From: HLUCCA09 sp039189975
Lineage (GTDB): Bacteria; Pseudomonadota; Alphaproteobacteria; Rhodobacterales; Rhodobacteraceae
Assembly (NCBI GenBank): GCA_039189975.1
Contig: JBCCYI010000250.1
Coordinates: 1 to 5,378, forward strand
Length of the DNA stretch: 5,378 nucleotides
Reading direction: 5' to 3'
This document shows positions 1 through 4,098 of this stretch, piece after piece (position 1 is the stretch's first letter; each line of letters starts with the position of its first letter). The position numbers were made by a program, and so were the translations under genes. Under the pieces are notes generated by a model. The model saw only the letters and a program-made list of their open reading frames with translations. It had not been told where the DNA came from and searched no databases.

Positions 1-368
1 GCCGCCGCCGGGCCGAGGTCGGGTTCGGCGTGGTCTCCGGCTTCTTTGGCGGCCAGTCAGGGGTCTGGGGGCCGCCCATGGTGATGTATCTCACCGCGCT
101 CAACACCCCCAAGACCGAGCAGTTCCGGGTCCAGGGCGTGGCCTTTGGCCTCGGCGGCGTGCTGTTGCTGCTGGCACACCTGCAATCGGGCGTGCTGAAC
201 GCGCAGACCGCGCCACTCTCACTGGTGCTGAGCCTGCCCGTTCTTGCCGGGATGTGGCTGGGCCTCAAGATGCACGACAAGCTCGACCAGGACCGCTTTC
301 GCAAGCTGACCCTCTTCGTCCTGATCCTCGCCGGTCTCAACCTGGTGCGCCGCGCCGCCTTCGGCTGA
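1..368 (+). CDS. TauE/SafE-family membrane permease, C-terminal part (5' truncated)
   Basis: The reading frame is open from the window edge (first full codon at base 3) to a TGA at 366-368, so about 121 C-terminal residues are visible and the start is missing. The visible part has a glycine/proline-rich stretch, GGQSGVWGPPMVMYL, followed by three hydrophobic segments (around GVAFGLGGVLLLLAHL, LVLSLPVLAGMWLGL and KLTLFVLILAGLNL). A GLKMHDKLDQDRFRKL segment sits between the last two. This Gly-Gly-Pro-Pro repeat and the R/K-rich loop before the final helix are typical of the second half of sulfite exporter TauE/SafE (old DUF81) inner-membrane proteins. Family members export sulfite, sulfoacetate or other small anions; the substrate here cannot be told. 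It converges on the DUF429 gene and is probably not functionally tied to pckA. A GTG at base 30 is an internal valine, not a start. The family call is confident; the role is not. Confidence 0.85.
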   Translation, partial: RRRAEVGFGVVSGFFGGQSGVWGPPMVMYLTALNTPKTEQFRVQGVAFGLGGVLLLLAHLQSGVLNAQTAPLSLVLSLPVLAGMWLGLKMHDKLDQDRFRKLTLFVLILAGLNLVRRAAFG

Positions 369-421
369 CCCAGCCCATCTGCCCCCCGGCCAAGGACACC
401 GCCGCTGCGCACTGACGCCGT

Positions 422-468
422 ATCGCGGGCAGACCGCGGGTGGGCGGTTGGGGCGGTCTGCCCGCGAT
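422..468. terminator. Perfect 16-bp inverted repeat between convergent genes (possible bidirectional terminator)
   Basis: The left arm ATCGCGGGCAGACCGC (422-437) is exactly complementary to 453-468, with a 15-base G-rich loop (438-452). It lies 53 bases after the permease stop and 25 bases beyond the DUF429 stop, so transcripts from both sides would form the same very stable hairpin. Neither side has a T-tract, so it is not a classical intrinsic terminator. A transcription-blocking or 3'-end-stabilising element, or a dispersed palindromic repeat, fits equally well. The structure is seen directly; the function is inferred from its position. Confidence 0.6.
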
Positions 469-493
469 CCGTTCCACCCGTCGCCAGGGGCGC

Positions 494-1228
494 TCAAAAG
501 TGAATGGCGCGCCTGAGACCGAACCCGTCGCGCTCTGGCGGGACGGGCAACGTGCCTTGCGCGCCAAGAGCCACCCGTTCCGCCGTCACCGTCAGCACGC
601 AGGCGTCATAAAGGTCGTCCTTGGCCCAAAGCGCGCGCCGCGCAGGGAGCTGCCTGGTCAGCGATTCGAGGTCGAATCCGAGAGCGCCGAGTAGCTGCTC
701 GCGCTGCGCCGCGCCCGCGCGGGATTTCTTGGGCGCCAAGGTTCGACCGGCTAAGGAGGCAAAGGTCACTTCCGGATGCGCTTCCCAGAGGGCGGCCTCG
801 GGCCGGCGCCGGCAGAGCGCGTCGAGCTCAAGGATCTTTGGGCAGATGTGGAAACATTGTTTCGAGATGCTCTGCCCCTTTGGGAACCGCGCGCGCAACG
901 CCGCGTAGGACGCGCCAGCGGCAATCAGCGCCAGATGCGCCCGCGTCGGCGAGGCGAAGACACGGGCGCCCGGCCCGCGCACAGCGTCGTGGTTGTGGGC
1001 CGCGAGGAACGCACGCGCCGCACGGTCCGCCGCGCGCGGCCCATCTGCAGGGGTGTCGACAAGCCCGATGGGCATGTCGATCGCGACGCAAGCACCCTCC
1101 TCCAGCAGCTCCTCGGCCGGCGGGACGATCCGCGCCGTCGCGCCGGATCGCGCGCCATCCCGGACCGATACCGCCAACCAACCGCCAAGGCACCCATCAG
1201 CCCCCACGGCGACACCCCGCGCCGCCAA
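494..1228 (-). CDS. DUF429 family protein (predicted RNase H-like fold)
   Basis: A 244-residue protein of the usual size for DUF429 (COG4923-like). Family motifs appear in order: GADGCLGGW (residues 9-17, first acidic residue D11), AIDMPIGL (49-56, D51), GARVFASPTR (87-96), SISKQCFHICPKILELD (120-136), HPEVTFASLAG (151-161, E153) and KDDLYDAC (203-210, D204/D205/D208). The spaced acidic residues match the RNase H-type active-site pattern predicted for the family, but no substrate or pathway is established, so no function is assigned. The start is uncertain. The frame has no ATG; TTG at 1228 is used because it keeps the first beta strand, and a GTG seven codons later (1207) would leave only VGADG before the motif. 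Neither has a convincing Shine-Dalgarno site. The gene lies 69 bp downstream of pckA on the same strand with no obvious terminator between, so it may be read through from the pckA promoter. Confidence 0.88.
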   Translation of the reverse strand: MAARGVAVGADGCLGGWLAVSVRDGARSGATARIVPPAEELLEEGACVAIDMPIGLVDTPADGPRAADRAARAFLAAHNHDAVRGPGARVFASPTRAHLALIAAGASYAALRARFPKGQSISKQCFHICPKILELDALCRRRPEAALWEAHPEVTFASLAGRTLAPKKSRAGAAQREQLLGALGFDLESLTRQLPARRALWAKDDLYDACVLTVTAERVALGAQGTLPVPPERDGFGLRRAIHF

Positions 1229-1297
1229 CGTCCCGTCGGACGCAGTGTCCCGCCGCTCCGCCAGCGCAACGCGCTCTCAGGCCCGCCCCGCGCCGCG

Positions 1298-2896
1298 TCA
1301 GCCAATCGCCACGGCTTTCACGTCGTCGTCGATAAACGGCACGTATTGCTCGAAGTTCTCGGCGAACATCTCCACGAGCTTTGCGGCCTGCGCATCGTAG
1401 GCGGCCTTGTCCGGCCAGGTCGCTCGAGGGTCCAGCAGGCTTCCGTCGATCCCCGGAACGGTCACGGGCACGTGGAAGCCAAAGCTCTCGTCCTTGCGGA
1501 AGGTGGCCTCGCTCAGCGTGCCGTCGAGCGCGGCGTGGAGCAGCGCCCGCGTCACCTTGATCGGCATCCGGTGGCCGCTGCCATAGGCGCCCCCCGTCCA
1601 GCCGGTGTTCACGAGCCAGCAGGTCGCGCCGTGGGCGGCGATCTTCTCCTGCAGGAGCTTGCCGTAGACCTCGGGTCGTCGCGGCATGAAGGGCGCCCCG
1701 AAACAGGTCGAGAAGGTGGGCTCGGGCTCCGTCACGCCCCGTTCCGTGCCCGCGACCTTGGAGGTGAAGCCCGACAGGAAGTGGTACATCGCCTGCGCCG
1801 GGGTCAGCCGCGCAATCGGCGGCAGCACGCCAAAGGCGTCGCAGGTCAGCATGATGATGTTCTTCGGGTGCCCGCCCATGCCACTGTCGGACGCGTTGGG
1901 GATCGCGTCCAATGCATAGGCGCAGCGCATGTTGGCCGTCAGACTGTCGTCCTCGAAATCGAGCTCCAGCGTCTCCTCATCATAGACCATGTTCTCGATC
2001 ACAGTCCCGAACATCTGCGTCGTGGCGTAGATCTCCGGCTCCGCCTCGGGGCTGAGCGAGATCGTCTTGGCATAGCACCCCCCTTCGAAGTTGAAGGTGC
2101 CGCGGTCCGACCAGCCGTGCTCGTCATCGCCGATCAGAATGCGGTCAGGGTCCGCCGAGAGGGTCGTCTTGCCCGTGCCGGAGAGGCCAAAGAATATGGC
2201 AGCATCGATCGGATTGCCTTGCGCGTGGTTGGCCGAGCAATGCATGGCCATCACGTTCTTGGCGGGCAGCAGGTAGTTCAGCAGCGTGAAGACGGACTTC
2301 TTGTTTTCACCCGCATATTCCGTACCGGCGATCAGAACCAGCTTGCGGGTCAGGTTGAGCGCGATGACTGTCTCCGAGCGGCAGCCGTGCTTGGCCGGGT
2401 TTGCCTTGAAGGACGGGCAGTTGATGACGGTGAACTCGGGCACGAAGCTGTCGAGATCCTCGCGCGCGGGGCGCCGCAGCATGTGCCGGATGAAGAGCCC
2501 GTGCCAGGCCAGTTCGGTGACCATCCGCACGTCGATATGCAGCGTCGGGTCGGCCCCGCCGCGCAGGTCCTGCACGAAGTAATCCTTGCCCTTCATATGC
2601 TCCAGCATGTCCGCATAGAGCGCATCGAACCCTTCGGAGGTCATCGGGCGGTTGTTGTCCCACCAGATCGTCTCTTCGGTCTCGGCGTCGCGCACGACGT
2701 GCTTGTCCTTGGGCGAGCGTCCGGTGAATTGCCCGGTCGAGACGAGGAACGTCCCGCCCTGCCCCATCCGGCCTTCCTCACGCTGGAGCGCGATCTCCAT
2801 CAGCGCGGGCTCGGTGAGGTTGTAATACACGCGTCCGAGCTCCTCGATGCCCTGTTCCTGAAGGCGGTGAGCCGGGTTGACGCGTCCGATGTCCAT
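1298..2896 (-). CDS. pckA: Phosphoenolpyruvate carboxykinase (ATP)
   Basis: A complete 532-residue protein of normal family length. PckA is a cytosolic enzyme that converts oxaloacetate and ATP to PEP, CO2 and ADP, the first committed step of gluconeogenesis from TCA-cycle acids. Visible motifs: GRSPKDK (residues 59-65, R60 for substrate binding), GTEYAGENKKS (191-201, tyrosine and lysines at the substrate/metal site), MHCSANHA (218-225, metal-ligand His219), the PEPCK P-loop GLSGTGKTTLSADP (237-250, K243), the family signature LIGDDEHGW (254-262) through RGTFNFEGGCYAK (265-277), ANMR (321-324) and NTGWTGGAYG (430-439) near the nucleotide site. All key residues I can place are intact. The start is ATG 2896, preceded by a strong AAGGAGAGG; a TTG at 2935 would add 13 residues, overlap that site and is rejected. 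It is divergent from chvI, a conserved alphaproteobacterial arrangement. Regulation probably acts through the repeats at 3022-3054. Confidence 0.98.
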   Translation of the reverse strand: MDIGRVNPAHRLQEQGIEELGRVYYNLTEPALMEIALQREEGRMGQGGTFLVSTGQFTGRSPKDKHVVRDAETEETIWWDNNRPMTSEGFDALYADMLEHMKGKDYFVQDLRGGADPTLHIDVRMVTELAWHGLFIRHMLRRPAREDLDSFVPEFTVINCPSFKANPAKHGCRSETVIALNLTRKLVLIAGTEYAGENKKSVFTLLNYLLPAKNVMAMHCSANHAQGNPIDAAIFFGLSGTGKTTLSADPDRILIGDDEHGWSDRGTFNFEGGCYAKTISLSPEAEPEIYATTQMFGTVIENMVYDEETLELDFEDDSLTANMRCAYALDAIPNASDSGMGGHPKNIIMLTCDAFGVLPPIARLTPAQAMYHFLSGFTSKVAGTERGVTEPEPTFSTCFGAPFMPRRPEVYGKLLQEKIAAHGATCWLVNTGWTGGAYGSGHRMPIKVTRALLHAALDGTLSEATFRKDESFGFHVPVTVPGIDGSLLDPRATWPDKAAYDAQAAKLVEMFAENFEQYVPFIDDDVKAVAIG

Positions 2897-2899
2897 AGA

Positions 2900-2908
2900 C
2901 CTCTCCTT
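2900..2908 (-). promoter_or_regulatory. pckA ribosome binding site
   Basis: On the minus strand AAGGAGAGG ends three bases before ATG 2896, leaving 6 bases between GGAG and the ATG. This strong Shine-Dalgarno fixes the pckA start at 2896 and excludes the longer TTG-started frame. Just upstream (2909-2924) GGCCA and TGGCC can form a small 5-bp hairpin with a 6-base loop, which could modulate access to the site; that is speculative. Confidence 0.85.
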
Positions 2909-2976
2909 GGCCAAAGCTGTGGCCGATAGTGACAAAAGACCCTTCGCAGGCGCAGAAAGCGATGAGGGTCACGCGG

Positions 2977-3005
2977 CGTATAACATGGGTCGGGGCGGGC
3001 GAAAG
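2977..3005 (-). promoter_or_regulatory. Candidate pckA promoter
   Basis: On the minus strand, CTTTCG (3005-3000) and TATACG (2982-2977) are separated by 17 bases. The -10 element is good (TATA core); the -35 is poor, matching consensus at only about half its positions, which would fit a promoter that needs an activator. Transcription would start near 2970, giving a leader of about 74 bases. The tandem repeats would then be centred roughly 57 and 77 bases upstream of the start. This placement is inferred by eye. Confidence 0.3.
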
Positions 3006-3021
3006 CGCTGCGAGCGCAAGC

Positions 3022-3054
3022 GTTAGCGCCATCACGTCTCGGTTAGCGCCATCA
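3022..3054. repeat. Tandem 13-bp direct repeat, operator-like
   Basis: GTTAGCGCCATCA occurs at 3022-3034 and again, identically, at 3042-3054. The start-to-start spacing is 20 bp, close to two helical turns, so two bound proteins would sit on nearly the same face of the DNA. Each copy is itself an imperfect palindrome: GTTAGC/GCCATC matches 10 of 12 positions of GTTAGCGCTAAC, a form with the central GC step typical of LacI/GalR-family operators. It lies about 126-158 bp upstream of the pckA start and about 190-223 bp upstream of chvI. The repeat is seen directly; operator function is inferred. In rhizobia pckA is controlled by the LacI-family protein PckR, which makes such a factor the leading candidate. 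ChvI binding is the alternative. Confidence 0.75.
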
Positions 3055-3173
3055 GCCCGGCCAGACCCGCGACGGCTGCGGTGCTTTGGCGGTCCACTGG
3101 TGCAAATTAGCCATTTCTTGGGAAAATGAGCGTTCTTTGAGCACCACTCCCGCGTGCGATTCGTCTTTGTGGA

Positions 3174-3201
3174 TTGATTCGCACCAGCCAAGAAGCAAAA
3201 T
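3174..3201 (+). promoter_or_regulatory. Candidate chvI promoter
   Basis: TTGATT (3174-3179) and CAAAAT (3196-3201) are separated by 16 bases, each matching four of six positions of the sigma-70 consensus hexamers. They lie in the most AT-rich part of the gap. Transcription would start near 3208 and give a leader of about 37 bases containing the AAAGGA ribosome binding site. Other pairings in this AT-rich stretch are possible, so this is tentative. Confidence 0.25.
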
Positions 3202-3244
3202 GCGCCAAAAAAGCAGGTTCGATCAGAGCAAAGGACACATAGAC

Positions 3245-3946
3245 ATGTCGCGTATCGCATTGGTGGACGACGACCGGAACATCCTCACCTCAGTGTCGAT
3301 GACGCTGGAGGCCGAAGGGTTCGAGGTCGAGACGTATAACGACGGGCAATCGGCGCTGGACGCTTTCAATCGCAAACTGCCAGATATGGCTGTGCTGGAT
3401 ATCAAGATGCCGCGGATGGACGGGATGGACCTTTTGCAGCGTCTGCGCACCAAAACGTCGATGCCGGTCATCTTTCTTACCTCCAAAGACGATGAGATCG
3501 ACGAGGTGCTTGGCCTGCGCATGGGCGCCGATGACTACGTCAAAAAGCCGTTCTCGCAGCGCCTATTGGTCGAGCGGATCCGCGCCCTGCTGCGGCGCCA
3601 GGAGGTTATCGCAAAGGACGAGACGGGCGAGGCCGAGACAGCAACCGTTCTTCAGCGCGGCCATCTCAGCATGGACCCGCTACGCCACGCAGTGACGTGG
3701 AAAGGCCGTGATGTGACGCTGACGGTCACGGAATTCCTGCTCCTGCAGGCGCTGGCCCAGCGTCCCGGCTTTGTCAAGAGCCGCGACCAGTTGATGGATG
3801 TGGCGTACGACGATCAGGTCTACGTCGACGACCGGACGATCGACAGCCATATCAAGCGCCTGCGCAAGAAGATGCGCAGCGTGGATGACGACTTCTCCGC
3901 AATCGAAACGCTGTACGGCATCGGATACAGATACAACGAAGAGTAA
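3245..3946 (+). CDS. chvI: Two-component response regulator, ChvI family (OmpR/PhoB type)
   Basis: A complete 233-residue cytoplasmic DNA-binding response regulator. The receiver domain (about residues 3-116) has the acidic pocket D8-D9-D10, the phosphoacceptor D52 in VLDIKMPRMDG, T79 in FLTS and K101 in VKKPF. A short linker leads to an OmpR/PhoB winged helix (about 137-230) with TVTEFLLLQAL, SRDQLMDVAY, the recognition-helix region DDRTIDSHIKRLRKKM and the GIGYRY wing. It matches ChvI of Agrobacterium and Sinorhizobium, which is phosphorylated by ChvG/ExoS. The start is ATG 3245: AAAGGA (3230-3235) lies 9 bases upstream, and the receiver fold begins immediately with SRIALVDDD. Longer in-frame starts (ATG 3200, GTG 3086) are not supported. 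It is divergent from pckA and 152 bp ahead of chvG, its probable partner. The family call is very secure; target genes cannot be told from here. Confidence 0.96.
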   Translation: MSRIALVDDDRNILTSVSMTLEAEGFEVETYNDGQSALDAFNRKLPDMAVLDIKMPRMDGMDLLQRLRTKTSMPVIFLTSKDDEIDEVLGLRMGADDYVKKPFSQRLLVERIRALLRRQEVIAKDETGEAETATVLQRGHLSMDPLRHAVTWKGRDVTLTVTEFLLLQALAQRPGFVKSRDQLMDVAYDDQVYVDDRTIDSHIKRLRKKMRSVDDDFSAIETLYGIGYRYNEE

Positions 3947-3958
3947 GCGCGTTCGAGA

Positions 3959-3983
3959 CGGGTCGGGCGCTCGCCCTGACCCG
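3959..3983 (+). terminator. GC-rich hairpin just after chvI (attenuator or processing site)
   Basis: CGGGTCGGGC (3959-3968) pairs with GCCC (3973-3976) and GACCCG (3978-3983), leaving a 4-base GCTC loop and one bulged T at 3977. It starts 13 bases after the chvI stop codon. The stem is strong but no T-tract follows, so complete termination is unlikely. Partial termination or stabilisation of the chvI mRNA would let chvI be made in excess over chvG. The structure is seen; the role is inferred. Confidence 0.45.
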
Positions 3984-4046
3984 ATCCCACGGGCTGAGAC
4001 GCCACGGGACTGGCAAGACGGGCCAAGGTTCTGTAGACCGCGCAAA

Positions 4047-4070
4047 CCCGGCCCCATGATCTGGGCCGGG
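4047..4070 (+). repeat. 8-bp perfect inverted repeat upstream of chvG
   Basis: CCCGGCCC (4047-4054) is fully complementary to GGGCCGGG (4063-4070), with an 8-base loop. It is the second hairpin in the chvI-chvG gap and ends one base before the in-frame ATG at 4072. In an mRNA this stem would occupy the place where a ribosome binding site for that ATG should be, which argues for the downstream GTG start of chvG. It may also affect chvG translation or read-through. Confidence 0.45.
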
Positions 4071-4086
4071 CATGGAGAGCGGCGAC

Positions 4087-4092
4087 AAGAGG
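4087..4092 (+). promoter_or_regulatory. Probable chvG ribosome binding site
   Basis: AAGAGG lies six bases upstream of the GTG at 4099, a good Shine-Dalgarno match at good spacing. The alternative in-frame ATG at 4072 has only the hairpin stem GGGCCGGG before it. This site is the main reason for choosing the GTG start. Confidence 0.55.
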
Positions 4093-4098
4093 CGATCA

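Larger units (their letters stand above)
2897..3244. promoter_or_regulatory. Divergent pckA / chvI control region
   Basis: This 348-bp gap lies between the two divergent start codons and contains no credible gene. The half next to pckA is GC-rich and holds the pckA Shine-Dalgarno, a TATACG -10-like element (2977-2982) and the tandem 13-bp repeat (3022-3054). The half next to chvI, from about 3100, is visibly richer in A and T than anything else in the window. It has A-runs at 3197-3200 and 3207-3212, as expected for a promoter region. Frames extending chvI upstream through this stretch lack coding character. The region must carry the promoters of both genes, but the exact elements are only tentatively placed. 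Confidence 0.8.

Noticed and set aside
1229..1297. A terminator between pckA and the DUF429 gene.
   Set aside because: Only 5-bp stems are present (1229-1242 and 1263-1275) and no T-tract follows on the minus strand, so no terminator is called.
776..2929. A 717-codon open frame on the + strand.
   Set aside because: It is entirely antisense to the DUF429 gene and pckA, both of which have clear family motifs. Its product is Arg/Gly/His-rich without recognisable domains, as expected of an antisense frame in high-GC DNA.
2897..2935. N-terminal extension of PckA by 13 residues from a TTG.
   Set aside because: The extension would be translated across the strong AAGGAGAGG site that serves ATG 2896, and the ATG form has normal family length.
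3158..3181. GATTCG repeated at 3158-3163 and 3176-3181 as a possible ChvI binding site.
   Set aside because: A six-base repeat in an AT-rich stretch is easily expected by chance, and I could not match it to an established ChvI motif.
3097..3187. CTGGTGC (3097-3103) facing GCACCA (3141-3146) and GCACCAG (3181-3187) as long-range inverted repeats.
   Set aside because: The arms are only 6-7 bases long and separated by 37 to 77 bases, so they are weak as hairpins and plausible by chance.
3086..3244. Upstream extension of ChvI by 53 residues from a GTG.
   Set aside because: The stretch is AT-rich promoter-like DNA, the residues resemble no receiver domain, and ATG 3245 has its own AAAGGA site.
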